A stretch of 31,826 bases of DNA from NCBI GenBank assembly GCA_024704765.1, contig JAKMXF010000080.1, positions 1-31,826 on the forward strand, given 5' to 3'. Every line of letters starts with the position of its first letter. Within the stretch, counting starts at the first letter, position 1. The DNA is from Oopsacas minuta (taxonomy: Eukaryota > Porifera > Hexactinellida > Lyssacinosida > Leucopsacidae). A model generated the notes under the pieces. It did no database searches. It worked only from the letters and a program-made list of their open reading frames with translations, and was not told the origin of the DNA. Position numbers and translations under genes: made by a program. Positions 1-10,638 of the stretch are shown one piece after another.

Positions 1-148
1 AACTTGGGAAATAATTAAGTGATCAACTCTCTCTAAGTTTTGTTAGAAAGTTGAAATATGGTTCTATATAATTGCACTGAGAAATACTAGCTTAGAACTA
101 CTCTTTCATTAAAAATATACAGTGATTAGTATATATTGGATGCCCCTG
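1..148 (-). mobile_element. mariner element, 5' terminal segment
   Basis: This stretch is the reverse complement of the first 148 bases of the mariner at 26489-27815, differing at roughly seven positions by eye. It ends in the mariner terminus (ATGCCCCTG) followed by the TA target dinucleotide at 149-150. The element is on the minus strand and its body would lie before base 1. The body may be the truncated mariner at the end of contig 2 (11425-12474), which lacks just this end plus about 133 bases. Confidence 0.85.
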
Positions 149-150
149 TA

Positions 151-261
151 ATAGTAAATATGCATCATTATTAAATTGTATTGACATAGTAATGTAATGG
201 GCCAAGGGTTTGTCTGCAGCACCATAGGTGGGCACTATAGTAAAAAGGTTGAGAACCCATT
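151..261. mobile_element. right end of a small hAT (Charlie-like) element
   Basis: The sequence GTAAAAAGGTTGAGAACCC at about 240-258 is the typical 3' end of Charlie-type hAT elements, whose TIRs read inward as TTCTCAACCT. The matching left end is not in contig 1. A fitting one starts at 10214 (CAGTGTTTCTCACCT). The eight bases after 261 (TTTTAAGT) match the eight before 10214 (TTATAAGC) at 6 of 8 positions, so the two may be ends of one insertion split between contigs. Confidence 0.55.
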
Positions 262-594
262 TTTTAAGTGATAACCACTGGAACACAAAATTATTTACAG
301 TAGAAATTAAATTTCATTGAAAAGAATTTCACAATTTCAAAAGATACTAAAATTTGATACATAATTTATTGCATGATTCTCTGTCAATACTTGGGATACA
401 ACAAAGCGCACTGAGTTTGCTAATTCAGGGAATTTAACAATGACATAGAACAACTTCCAAATAGGTATACTACTATAACAGCGAGGAGGGTCTCAAAAGG
501 CCTAAAACATCATCCAACCTGTACAAAATGACTAAAGCTGTAGAAAAATGTCTCACTCACAATTTCAACTTTAGTGTAATGTTCGAAACTACAT
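262..594. other. intergenic, nothing recognised
   Basis: AT-rich sequence without a credible open frame, repeat or RNA gene that I can identify. Confidence 0.5.
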
Positions 595-596
595 TA

Positions 597-2660
597 CAGT
601 GATACTTGTCTTGTATGATTACATGGCGTTCCGACAAATGTGGTCGTATTAGACAGGTGGTCGTTGATCACAGGTTTGCTATAGCAGAATGTTTTTATCT
701 ATGCATTAACTATCTATCAATTCAATGTGTGCACTAATGTAATATTACAATGTTGCGAGTCATATATTGGAAATATTTTCATTTTACCTACTAATACGAA
801 TATGTTTGTTTTATTTGTAAACCAACTATATAGTATACTTTGCTTCAAGTTGGGTATCTTTAAATTCTCCACCAAATCTTCAGCCTTGATCATTATTTCA
901 AGGAGACTTTCTTCATTATTAGAAAGAGAAACTTCTTCAATTTTCCAATCATGACACCTGCTTCTGTCATGGAAATTACTTTATCTGACCTTTCTTTCTG
1001 ATCTTCATTACTATCCTCATTTTCATCACTGTATCTTTCTGAGTCATTTAAATCCACCCCTTTTGCTTTTTCTACAATCTCCGTTTCCCAGTCATCTCTA
1101 GAGGTAGCAAAGGTAGCCAAGTTATTATCAAATGTAGCAAATTGAGATAATGTTATGCCATCTAGAATAAACTCAGTTTCTCTCATAATCTCTTCAAAAG
1201 GTGAAGCCAAGATATCAGATTCTGAAGCCTCAATTTGCCTTTGGAAACCACACTTTGTGAAGCATTTTTGAATAGTGGTGATTGATAAGTTACTCCATAC
1301 ATCTTTAATCCATAGGATGGCATCCAAGATATTAACTAGCTTAACCAATTCAGAAGCAGTGTTACATGCTTCCATTCTGCTAATCAAGTGCCTTATCACT
1401 CTCTTCCTGTAGTTGATTTTCACAGATTGAATTATCCCAGCATCCATTGGCCGCAGCTTCGAAGTTGTATTGGGTGGCAGAAAAACCAATCTCAAATTGC
1501 TTGCCTCAACGTCAGGATGTGAACTACAATTATCAACAAAGATTAGAACATTCCTGTTTCCAAATCTGAATTTCTGGTTTGTTCTTTTCATCCAGTCTAC
1601 AAATATCTTAGATGTCATCCACACCTTATATTAGCTTCATAGTGGATCGTGGACCCCCAACATATCTTTGTGAATCCCTTTGAAACATCTTGGATTAAAT
1701 GATTTTCCTATCACAGGGGGTTTTAACCTTTCCCCTACTGCACTAGCACAAAAAAGGAAAGTCAAACGGTCTTTTGACTTTCCCATCTTTACAAGCATTA
1801 CCTTTCTCAACCATTGATCGATTGAGGATGCTTCTGAAGAACATGCCAGTTTCACCTACGTTGAATATGTATTAAGTGAGTATCCCTCGCACATTGAAGG
1901 GAGTCTTGTAGACCAATCAGATATAATATCGTCACTTACATCTGCAGCTTCGCCACTCAATACACAGCTTTTCCCACTGTAACGTTTTCTCCATGCTTCC
2001 AGCCATCAATTTGAAGCGTTAAAGCCATCTTCATTCCTTTCCTCGCTGAACATGAGAGCTTTCTCCTGAATCATCTTGGAAGTGATTGGAATGTTCTTAG
2101 ACTTCGCAATCGTAAACCACTCCAAAACTAACTCATTCACATCTTTGAATGCACAATTTCTAGTCCTAATATACTTTTTATCGCTACAACATACTCCTTG
2201 CTTCCATATTTCAATGATCTTTTCCTTATCTAAAATAATGCTCTGGATCTGTGTCTTTCCAACACCAAGACTCTCTGCTATACTCTTTGCTGTTTCCATT
2301 CCTTTCTCTCATCTCTCGATAACCTTTATACGCTCTTCTAATGACAGAATTTTTCTTTTTCTACTCGCCATTGATATATCCTAGTATTTGAATTTAAATA
2401 TATATAAATGTTGCCATAATGATCATGTAAATATTGATTCATTACTGGCTAAATATTGCATAAGTAATAGTTGTATAAATTTATGGTCGTTGGTTACAGG
2501 CAAATTTGACCTAAAACTGCAAATATGTGGTCGTTGGTCGCGTTCGACAAATAGTCGCTCATTGCAGGTCGGAATGGATGTAAACCATCCGTACCGGAGA
2601 GATCAGTCGCAAAGGCAGGAGGTCGCTCATGGCAGGGGTCCTACAATACAGGTACCACTG
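597..2660 (-). mobile_element. Tigger/pogo-type DNA transposon, complete ends
   Basis: The left terminus CAGTGATACTTGTCTTGTA (597) and the reverse complement of the right terminus, CAGTGGTACCTGTATTGTA, form imperfect TIRs. Both ends are flanked by TA (595-596 and 2661-2662), the duplication expected of the Tc1/mariner/pogo superfamily. The length is 2064 bp. The subterminal regions hold repeated GTGGTCGTTG-like motifs (about 645 to 670, and 2483 to 2575), which are candidate transposase-binding repeats. The interior carries a broken Tigger transposase gene on the minus strand. Confidence 0.9.
840..2371 (-). pseudogene. Tigger/pogo transposase, broken
   Basis: The minus-strand frame starts at ATG 2371-2369 (MASRKRKILSLEER), the CENP-B/psq-type N-terminal helix-turn-helix. 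An in-frame TGA follows about 20 codons in, and the HTH continues as TAKSIAESLGVGKTQIQ. A CENP-B-type second DNA-binding region follows (2006-2299). The DDE domain is spread over shifted frames: NVGETG near 1855, where the family has NVDETG, so the first catalytic Asp is Gly; then SKDRLTFLFCASA; FVDNCSSH near 1530 (second Asp); and LPPNTTSKLRPMDAG near 1450 (third Asp). The acidic C-terminus continues past a frameshift near 940 into a frame ending around 840. In this family the protein cuts and pastes the element at TA. With a stop, several frameshifts and a lost catalytic residue it cannot be functional. Confidence 0.9.
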
Positions 2661-2662
2661 TA

Positions 2663-3291
2663 CATATATGTCTATTGCCAAAAATTGCTTTAGTTTGCTA
2701 TAGTGTCGGTTTGCAAGAAATATGAATTTTTTTTAAGTGTATTTGCCATAATATCTGAACATATTTTCCAGATTAAGTCAATTTCAAGCATATTTGCCAA
2801 TAACTGAATTGACTGCAAGAATAATTAAATATTAAGTCATAGTTGCCACAATCATATATATTTCAACACAAATGGGTCACCATTCGTGTGGTTCATCACT
2901 ATCAAACAAAATACCAGGGATAAACACAAATAACTCAGGGATGTTAGATTCTAGGAACTTTACTTCTATTGATTGGAGTAGTTGAGATTCTACACAAAAA
3001 ATTGGAAGATTAAACATTTAACTCCAGATATATCAATACTAAAGAGACCTCAAAAATTTAGCGGATTTCATAATAAGTAATTAAATGAAAATTATGTTAC
3101 TCTGACGTTTAGGGGTCATATTTGCGCAATATAGATACTGGATATAAGCGGGTATTTCGATACAATTGCATGATACAACGGGAGTTGACAGTATTGTATT
3201 CAGAAAAGGTGATAAATGTATATAAAATATCATTTATGAACTATCTCGGAACTTTCTAATTAATATTATGAACTTTAATATTTGATTACAT
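2663..3291. other. intergenic, nothing recognised
   Basis: AT-rich DNA between the Tigger element and the tandem repeat. I see no credible gene, TIR or RNA. Confidence 0.5.
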
Positions 3292-3669
3292 AATGCAAAT
3301 GAGTGAAATGGAATAATTTGACATGTATTTGAAGGACTATGTCGCAACATTTGAAAGTGAGTGCTAATTGTTTGTACAGTCTTCTTTGCAAATTCTATGT
3401 ATCGAAAAGTGAAACTGATTAAGTATCACTCACATAGTTTAGCTAATCACAGATAGTTTGTTTGTAATGCAAATGAGTGAAATGTATTCATTTGTTTTGC
3501 ATTTCAGTGAGTATGTCGCAACATTTGAAAGTGAGTGCTAATTGTTTGTACAGTCTTCTTTGCAAATTCTATGTATCGAAAAGTGAAACTGATTAAGTAT
3601 CACTCACATAGTTTAGCTAATCACAGATAGTTTGTTTGTAATGCAAATGAGTGAAATGTATTCATTTGT
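3292..3669. repeat. 174-bp tandem repeat ending at an assembly gap
   Basis: The block beginning GTCGCAACATTTGAAAGTG at 3341 recurs at 3515 almost unchanged, a period of 174 bp. A partial earlier unit (TAATGCAAATGAGTGAAATG, about 3292) recurs near 3465. The second copy runs straight into the N at 3670, so the true copy number is unknown. Confidence 0.92.
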
Positions 3670-3670
3670 N
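3670..3670. other. assembly gap (single N) between contigs 1 and 2
   Basis: A single N. On the left is a tandem repeat. On the right, sequence starts inside a hAT transposase gene with no 5' half on the left side, so this join is not supported by the sequence. Confidence 0.9.
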
Positions 3671-4337
3671 ATTTGAGGATAAACTTTTACGAAGCATTGG
3701 TCGATAGTATGATTTCTGAGATTAATTCTCGCTTCCCCAATCAATTAATTAATTTTGCATTTTTGGATCCAAGGAATTTTGAAGCCATTGACGCAGAGGA
3801 AAATCTTCTAAAACTTGTTCATCAATACAAAAAAATATCTCCAGACCGTTTTATAGCTGAATGGAACCTAGCAAGGCATTTATAAAACAAGACACTCCTT
3901 TACTTGATGTTTATAACGAATTACTTCATTCATACACAGAACTCCGCTACATGTATCGAATATTATACACTGCCAGTGACTACAGCCCATGCAGAAAGAA
4001 GTTTTTCTAAATTGTCTTTGATTAAAACTAAGTTACGGTCTACAATGTGCGAAGATCGTCTGAATCATTGATGTTTTGCTCAATAGAGAAAGAAATTCTG
4101 CTTTCTCTAGATAATGAAGACCTCATTTCTAAGTTTGTATCCAATGGCAGATAGGAAATTACAATTATCTTAGTATGTGCTGTGTTGATTAGATTTCGAT
4201 AGACATCATTCATAGTATATTCATTAAAAATAAATTACGCGTAATATAATATATTAGTAATTAGGTTATTTGTTATGTTTAGTGTAATAAATAATTTTAA
4301 TTGCCCCCCCTTCCAACTATTCCTGGCTACGCCACTG
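3671..4337 (+). mobile_element. hAT transposon, 3' part (younger, inserted copy)
   Basis: This segment holds the C-terminal part of a hAT transposase and ends in a C-tract and the terminus GGCTACGCCACTG (4325-4337). That is the exact reverse complement of CAGTGGCGTAGCC at 18976. The eight bases after it, CTTGATAT (4338-4345), are identical to the eight before 18976. The 5' end of this same insertion is therefore at 18976-19105, in a different contig. Confidence 0.93.
3673..4154 (+). pseudogene. hAT transposase (ZMYM1-like), C-terminal fragment
   Basis: Two frame-shifted pieces are visible. The first (to 3885) reads FYEALVDSMISEINSRF then FAFLDPRNFE, resembling the region before the dimerisation domain in ZMYM1-like hAT transposases. 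The second, near 3965-4154, reads TTAHAERSFSKLSLIKTKLR followed by IEKEI, the hallmark hAT C-terminal dimerisation motif, which also contributes the last acidic residue of the active site. The N-terminal zinc fingers and most of the RNase-H-like catalytic core lie in the gap. A frameshift and the TAA at about 3883 break the frame. It sits at the 3' end of its element, 180 bp before the TIR. Confidence 0.88.
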
Positions 4338-4345
4338 CTTGATAT
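4338..4345. repeat. 8-bp target site duplication CTTGATAT (right copy)
   Basis: It directly follows the hAT 3' terminus and is identical to 18968-18975, which directly precedes the hAT 5' terminus. Eight base pairs is the hAT duplication length. Confidence 0.93.
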
Positions 4346-4741
4346 GTCAGGAGAAGATAGTTGTATTCAAAGAGTATAATATCAAACGACATTACTCTAC
4401 TAAACATGCAGATACATTTGACACGCTTACAGGTCAGGTGATCCGTTTGGAACTGATGCCACTAATCTCCTGAAATATTCTAACTGGAACTAATTGAAAT
4501 ACAAAATAACTCGGTGAGAAAGAGAGCTTTTTCAGAGCATGGCCTTCTGAAATTTTATGGTCAATATGCTACATTGGATCTATTTCCTAATTTATCGCAA
4601 CACGCCCCTAGGTTCCTTTCCTTATTTGGCAGCACGAATTGCTGTGAACAGCTTTTCTCAATGATGAAAAATGCTAAAAGCAGGTCTAGATCACTCCTGA
4701 CAGACACTCATCTATCAGGAATATTACGGATTGTGACATAA
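4346..4741 (+). pseudogene. GTF2IRD2-like hAT transposase, internally deleted
   Basis: Positions 4348-4470 read QEKIVVFKEYNIKRHYSTKH then DTFDTLTGQ, the second half of the C2H2-type finger seen at the N-terminus of GTF2IRD2/FAM200/ZBED5-like hAT proteins, ending in a TGA. After only about 40 bases the C-terminus appears (4514-4741): FPNLSQHAPRFLSLFGSTNC then CEQLFSMMK and LTDTHLSGILRI, the hAT dimerisation region of the same family. Several hundred residues of the catalytic core are missing between them, so this is an internally deleted copy. The first half of the finger is at 18852-18975. Confidence 0.85.
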
Positions 4742-4995
4742 GTGTACCAGCAGATATTGACTCTTTGTGTATACAAAAACAAAGTCAGATATCCCATTAA
4801 ATATGTTCTTTATCATTAAAGTTTACTATAATTTAATAATACATGTAGTGATTTTTCAATTCTGAAATAATCCCTATTAACGCCATCCCAAAGAAATATC
4901 ATCATGCTACCTTGATATATCCAATGTCGTGCGGCCCTCAAGTAGTTAAAGAAGCCCTCATTTGGCCCCAGAACAAAGAAGGTTGGATAAACATA
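4346..4995 (+). mobile_element. GTF2IRD2-like hAT element, second half (older host of the insertion)
   Basis: This is the continuation of the element that begins at 18540 in contig 3. It carries the rest of an N-terminal zinc finger, then a hAT C-terminal fragment. Its end has GCGGCCCTCA and TTTGGCCCC motifs and closes with GGTTGGATAAACATA (4981-4995), an imperfect inverse of the left terminus CAGGCTTGTCCAACC. No convincing 8-bp duplication was found for this older element. Confidence 0.75.
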
Positions 4996-5706
4996 ATTTA
5001 TTGCATAGGTTACAAAGTATTTATGAATGAAAATTTCAATATTTTCATGACTAATTTGAGAAAATTCATACAAAAATCAAGAAAACGGAACTTGAAAAAT
5101 TGTGTAGTATAATATTCAACATCTTATGACGCTTGTAAATTGATTGGTTGATGAGATAATGAATTACAGTCCAACCAATTAAATCACAAGGTCAAAGGCA
5201 TGTAACAGAAAATTGAGAATAAGCGTCGCCATGAATACATAGAGTGTGACACATTGCAATCCAACCCAAGTGCTTTGTCCAGTATGATTCACTAAGTATC
5301 TGGACAAATCGGATTGTGGCATGTTCCGATGGAACTAAAATTTGGAAATCCCTTCAAAAAGCATTCAAGTATGCTAAAGGTTTCCTGTGGGGGCACATAT
5401 TATGTGGCAGATATGTACTATAATAAGTTACAAATTTGATAATCTAGAAAAAATTTAATGCTGATAAACACGAAATCATATAAGGAGCTACACTAAAAAT
5501 AACTTCATCCAAAGTCATAGACTTCATGCAGTTGCTACTCCAGTCACGAGTGATTTGAAGCATCTGTGCCTACCTATAATGATAATACGTGGAATCTCTG
5601 AAGAGAAGACTCAGCCATGCAAATAATATCACATACTCCCTCTTTATCATTATCTGCCTTGACAGATTATTCTCAGTGTTGGTAGTTCTTCAAATAAATA
5701 TCACCT
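4996..5706. other. intergenic, nothing recognised
   Basis: AT-rich sequence. I found no gene, TIR pair or RNA. A small imperfect inverted pair (TTGATTGGTTG near 5137, CAACCAATTAA near 5172) has no clear meaning. Confidence 0.45.
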
Positions 5707-5708
5707 TA

Positions 5709-7016
5709 CAGGGTGTCTAATAAGTTCTTTTATATATCAATTCCCCAATAATTTAAAATTTATCCATTGTAAAGCCATGAAACTTTCTATTTTCTTAGGA
5801 CTTATGTTCCTAGTTACACATTACAAATATCATTCAATATAGCCTCCCTTTTTATGAATTAAGGAAGTTAGTCTGCTCCGAAACTGATGGACACCTTTTC
5901 GCAGCTCCTCCTGTGAGATTTTCTGCCATTCACTCAACAAACTAACTTTGAGGGACTCCAAACTCTTGTGAGATTTCGCACAGGCCCTGCTCTTCAAGTT
6001 TGCTCAAACAGAATAGTCGAGTGGGTTTATATCTGTGCTTGATGGTGGCCATTCATCCTTACTTATGAAATCGATATTTTGCCCTCGGAACCAACCCTGG
6101 GATACTTTTGAAGCATGTGCAGGCCAGAGTCTTGTTGGTAAGTCCAAGGAAGGTTTTGAAAGAGCTTCTCACCAGCAGACGCAATTTCAGGCTCCAAGAC
6201 TAGCTCTCTGTCGGTCTGGGTGTTTATTTTCATTCCTTGGGGCCAAAAATCAGGTTTGTCCGTGAGTTTGGCAACACTCCTGCCCATACCATCAGAGAAA
6301 GAGGTTTCTGGACTCTATCAATGTACTTGATGCTATCTGGGATATCCTGAATTCTAGAAGCAAGTATACGGTCGTTTTGGCGATTGCTTGCCTCCTCAAC
6401 GGTGAACAGCTTCTCATCTGAGAAGAGAATCTTATCTTCAGTCCCAGGAGCGAATCGGGTTTTTAGTTGTATGCATCTTTCGAGTCGCTTACGACGTATG
6501 GAGTCGTTAAGATGATGTACGGTTTTCCTCTTATAGGATTTCATTCCTAGGTCCTCTACAATTAATTTCGTATCGTTTCGTGATTGACACAGAAATCACG
6601 AGACATTTTTCGCATTGAACGCCGGGGATTTCTCAGGATTCGACATCTAACACTATTCTTCAGGGCTGGTGTGCGGGCGGATCTTGGGCGACCAACTCGT
6701 TTCCTATCAGACACGCTCCCAATCTCTATAATCGTTTTATTGTGCGATAGATCAACATGGGATTGACTTTATCATTTTCTAGCCTTTTGAGAATTTCACT
6801 GTTGCCAAACCCAGATTCGTGAAAAGTGACAATTTTTGAACGAATTTCTTCCAACATGATTTTCTGGGAAAACATCAACACGAATGATATATACTTGGTA
6901 TAATTCGAAAGAGCGCCAAAAATGCTACAAGAAAATCTAGAAGATTACTTCATAAGTATATTAATAGCTACTGTCTAAGGCGCGAAAATGTATAACAGAA
7001 CTCATTAGACACCCTG
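5709..7016 (-). mobile_element. maT/mariner-like element with TA duplication
   Basis: The left end is CAGGGTGTCTAATAAGTTCT (5709). The right end, read inward, is CAGGGTGTCTAATGAGTTCT. These near-identical TIRs are flanked by TA on both sides (5707-5708, 7017-7018). The length is 1308 bp, usual for this superfamily. A related but different copy is at 15549-16849, and a fragment of its 3' end is at 15280-15548. Confidence 0.93.
5834..6857 (-). pseudogene. maT-like (DDxD) transposase, frame-shifted
   Basis: The minus-strand start is ATG 6857 (MLEEIRSKIVTFHESG), beginning a helix-turn-helix domain. A stop and indels follow, then KRKTVHHL (6544 onward) and ILFSDEKLFTVE near 6430, containing the first catalytic Asp. 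LSLMVWAGVLP comes next. The third catalytic block is recognisable near 6020 as INPLDYSV, Asp rather than Glu, which places it with maT/mariner-type rather than Tc1 enzymes. The C-terminus ends KKGGYIE and TGA at 5834. At least three frame breaks make it non-functional. The family excises and inserts its own element at TA. Confidence 0.88.
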
Positions 7017-7018
7017 TA

Positions 7019-7888
7019 AGCAATACACCATCTTTTCAAACACATTGGCCTCACAAACCTTCAAGGACATAATCTGTGAACATTGGACGAATGCCCGATA
7101 GTGAAGACAATAATCATTGTTACAACAAGAGCAAATTTCCAGATTAGTAGCAATGACGAGACGTATATCTTGAAGCCCAGTTTGCCTTAAGATGTGTATA
7201 TGCAATATAATTATTAATAAACAGAATTAACTTTGTGAATATGTTCTCGTACAGCATTAATCAGTAAACTGGGTTGTATATAAATTTCACACCAACTGTG
7301 TTGCCAATTACCTTGTGACAGCACTAGTTAATATATGAATGCATGCGCCAGGTAATTTTTAATACCTCAAAAGTGGGTATATATACAAAAGTTGGTTCTT
7401 ATTTAGGGGTAAACCGGAACGTAGAATTCGATTTTACATTTCAAATGCCTAACAAGATTTTTAAAATTCAATTTTACCTTTCTTTGCTAAAATAGATATT
7501 TGGTAGAATAATAGTTTCAATAATCTAATAAATTAATTTGGTAAAATTTAAATCGGCACAGACGGTTATTTTAGGTTTATACCATTTTATCAAATTTAGT
7601 AATATTTCTATTTCTTTTTGACAAAGCTCCTCTACTTCATCTCTCAGCATGCTCAGTTCTAATATTAACCCGTCACGCTCTCTAGAGTAGATACTTCAGC
7701 AAAGTATTTCGCCTATTCTGACGCTGATACATCTTAGCTCTGTACAATATCTTCGCTTTAATTTGATTTTGTAATTCAGCTTTGGAATGGTTTAGACATT
7801 AGTTGTATTGTGTGGATTCCATTTCCTTATTTGAGTGAATTAACTTGATAAATTCTTAATATAATCACTTACGCATTTCAAATATATA
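7019..7888. other. intergenic, nothing recognised
   Basis: AT-rich, without a credible coding frame. The short frame at 7005-7205 overlaps the transposon end and is not gene-like. Confidence 0.45.
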
Positions 7889-7890
7889 TA

Positions 7891-9215
7891 CAGATTGTCC
7901 CATAATTATTGCCCTAGCACCATTTAGTTTCATTTCATCAATATTTCTAAAATATCGTACAATTGTCTAGTTTTCTTTCATAAATTTATTGACCAACCAT
8001 ATTTAGTTAGTTAATTTGATACAACGACCTTCCTTATGCACTAGTCAAAGTAGTATATTTTTTATATCAGTAACAACAATCTAACAAGGTATGGATGTCC
8101 AGTTAGCTAAATTTGAGATTCGAAATCAAGCTCTTATCAGGTTATCAGAAGGTTTTTCCCAAAAGACTGTGGCTCAAAGATTTGGAAAAGATATTCGGAC
8201 AATTAGACGCTAATGGGCTAAACATAATCGAAATGAAAGCCTATAGCCAAAAAGGGTACAGGACCGCACAAAAAGCTAAACAGAATATCAAATAGAGTGA
8301 TCTCTACATCTTTAGAGAAAAGGTATAAATCAATCAGGGTATTCGCGTATAAACTTACAAGAATCGGCAATCCTTTCTCTAAAATCATTATCCATAGATA
8401 TTTGAAGCAGGACCTGGGAGCTTGGGCCTATAAGAGGACCAAATCTCCAAAATTGATCGAAAAACAAAAGAAACACGATTAAATCTTTGCCTGGAGAAAG
8501 AGTTTAGACAGTGATTGATTGGAAGCGAGTCCTGTGGTCAAATGAATCACCGTTTGAGGTATTTCATCCATCTAATCGACATAATGACAGGATCTGGCCA
8601 CATAGTAAGCTCAAGGTTCAAAATATTGAAACCATCAATTTTTTCACGCAAGTTATGGTTTGGGGAATGATGAGCTTCTAGGCTTTATCTGACCTTCACT
8701 TATTACCGCCAAAACAAACTGTGAGCGCAGATTATTATTTTAAAGAAATTCTAGAAAGACTTGCCTAAATGCACTTAACAGAAAACCCAAGAAGGACAAT
8801 TAATAGACTAGGAAATGTTACCAAACATGCCAAATTGTATTATCCAACAAGACGGAGCTCCTGCACATTCAGCCAAGAGAACACAAGATTGGTGTAAGGA
8901 CAATCTAAAATATTTTTGGAGGAAGGGAATTCCCAGACCAAAGTCCAATAGAAAATGTATGGGGAATACTCCAGGATCAACTTAATAGAAAGACACCTGT
9001 TACAGGATTGGAGGAGTTTAAAAATATGATAAAATCTGCATGGTCTAAGATATGTCCGAAAACTTTGGAAAAGTTATTAGAAGGCATGCCAATAAGAATT
9101 GAAAAATGTATATTACTAAAGGGTGGATATATAGGAAAGTAACAATATATCTAATTAATGATATTTGAATGTTATAGTCATTTACACAATAGGCCAATAA
9201 TCATGGGGCATCCTG
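7891..9215 (+). mobile_element. Tc1-like element with TIRs and TA duplication
   Basis: The left terminus is CAGATTGTCCCATAATTATT. The right terminus read inward is CAGGATGCCCCATGATTATT. TA flanks both (7889-7890 and 9216-9217). The length is 1325 bp. It belongs to the same broad group as the element at 23183-24522, whose transposase also ends in GGYIGK/GDYIGK. Confidence 0.92.
8091..9142 (+). pseudogene. Tc1-like DD34E transposase, broken
   Basis: It starts at ATG 8091 (MDVQLAKFEIRNQALIRLSE), the first helix-turn-helix of the paired-like DNA-binding domain, with a TAA at about codon 41. The second HTH is at 8297-8480 (KSIRVFAYKLTR, HRYLKQDLGAWAYKR). The catalytic core reads WKRVLWSNESPFEVFHPSN near 8530: the expected first Asp (WSDE or similar) is Asn. 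VMVWGMMSF, IIQQDGAPAHSAK near 8845 (second Asp) and PDQSPIENVWGIL near 8940 (the Glu) follow in shifted frames. It ends GGYIGK at 9142. Stops, frameshifts and the lost first Asp all make it inactive. Confidence 0.9.
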
Positions 9216-9217
9216 TA

Positions 9218-10213
9218 TGCTTCTACATCTTCACAAATTATTTTTTATCCAGGAGCCCAATGTAGTAACTTGCACCAGGATCACACCTTAATACGGCCCT
9301 GATCATCAGAAATGACAGTATTATTTGTGGATGTAGCTACATACATTTATGCCAAATAGTACACACCAATGTATTATAAATACAGAAATTCAAGGAATAT
9401 AGGGATGAACTTACTTGTCTGGGTTGACACATTTTTAGTAGTTGTCGTAGAACTTCTATAAATTGAATTTTTCAAAATTGTAATTGAGAATATAATGTGA
9501 ATCTATTTAGTATATACACTGCCTAGCAAAGTATTGGAACATCATAGCATCAGCACTTGTGACACAAGTGTGACAATGCGATAACATGTTGAAAAATGTG
9601 AACTATCTCCAATTTATGTAACAAAAGTGGCCTGTATATTGGTGCCATGTGTAGTTTTATCTCATCATTCAAATGCAAATTTTCAGAAAGTCTGCAAATA
9701 GTAGCACAAAGCGGTGATAGGTAGAATGTAAAACCAATTAGATAAAGGAGAATAACTCTTACCTGTTTGAACAAACTGCTGTATTAACTTGGGCAGAGAT
9801 AGAGGTAGAGGGCTGACCCCAATAATGATAACTTGTTACCTAGAGAATATTCGTAAATACGAAGTATAGTACTTATATCCTGAATGTATATCTAGGTGTG
9901 GTATTGTGAATTAGTAATTTTTTAAGTTAAACATGCGAACATGAATAAGAAGTTTGTTTGTGCCAGAATGATTTCAGGAAATCATTTCAAATAACTAATT
10001 AGCTCCGTTATATAAAGTTGAGCTGTATAGTACAGTTTAGGAAATCTGATAGTGGTGTATATACTTATAAAAAGGTATATACTTATATGGACTCCGTTAT
10101 TAGACTACATTAAATATAAGAACTATCCTGTCGAAACAGTCCTCACATACTCTTGCATAAGGTACACCGGTTTTAAAAAGTATTTTGATACTCATGAAGT
10201 TGTTCTTATAAGC
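9218..10213. other. intergenic; one solo Tc1-like terminus
   Basis: Mostly featureless AT-rich DNA. At about 9521 the string CACTGCCTAGCAAAGTATTG resembles a Tc1-type terminus, but I see no partner, so it may be a chance match or a solo end. Confidence 0.4.
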
Positions 10214-10403
10214 CAGTGTTTCTCACCTGGGGGGCCATAGACGCTTTTTAGTGGGTCAAGGACTAGTAATCGAATCATATATTTATGTGTCAAAGAGTTT
10301 TGTATTATCATGAATTGTTATATCTTTGACAGTATTGTTTGGGAAAAGTCGTATATTATCCGCTATCAACTTATGTGTTAATAAATAGTATCTCTTTAGT
10401 ATA
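10214..10403. mobile_element. left end of a small hAT (Charlie-like) element
   Basis: CAGTGTTTCTCACCTGGGGG followed by GGCC is the usual 5' terminus of Charlie-type hAT elements. The element is interrupted at 10404 by a Tc1 copy and at 11425 by a mariner. The best candidate for its right end is at about 240-261 in contig 1, with flanking octamers matching at 6 of 8 positions. Confidence 0.55.
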
Positions 10404-10469
10404 CAGGTTGTAACAAAAGTGTTCTCCCTCTGATTACTAGAAATCTCTTTAAGTAATAGAGATAAATTA

Positions 10470-10633
10470 CATTGGATTCTCGTTAATACGTACACCAGGG
10501 ACGTCAAAATTCGTTCTCCTTATCCGGGTTACGTATTATCCTTACTAATCTACATAAAAAGGCATCGATGGGGACTGATAAAGCGTACAAATTTGTACTC
10601 CTTAACCGTGTTCGTATTAACGAGACTCTACTG
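10470..10633. mobile_element. pogo/Tigger-type MITE
   Basis: The left end CATTGGATTCTCGTTAATAC and the reverse complement of the right end, CAGTAGAGTCTCGTTAATAC, form TIRs of a 164-bp non-coding element. The CAGTnGAnTCTCGTTAATACG type is common in Tigger-derived MITEs. TA precedes the left end; the right flank reads AATA, so the duplication is blurred. It interrupts the 3' untranslated part of the Tc1 copy around it. Confidence 0.75.
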
Positions 10634-10638
10634 AATAT

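Noticed and set aside
4996-4996. Target duplication for the older GTF2IRD2-like hAT (flanks at 18532-18539 and 4996-5003)
   Set aside because: TTCTAAAC and ATTTATTG do not match. The element is old or its ends are not placed exactly.
4816-5112. Overlapping frames on both strands
   Set aside because: They lie over the GC-richer 3' terminus of a hAT element, without family motifs.
9521-9545. Tc1-like terminus CACTGCCTAGCAAAGTATTG
   Set aside because: No matching inverse end and no transposase found between here and 10403. Kept only as a note.
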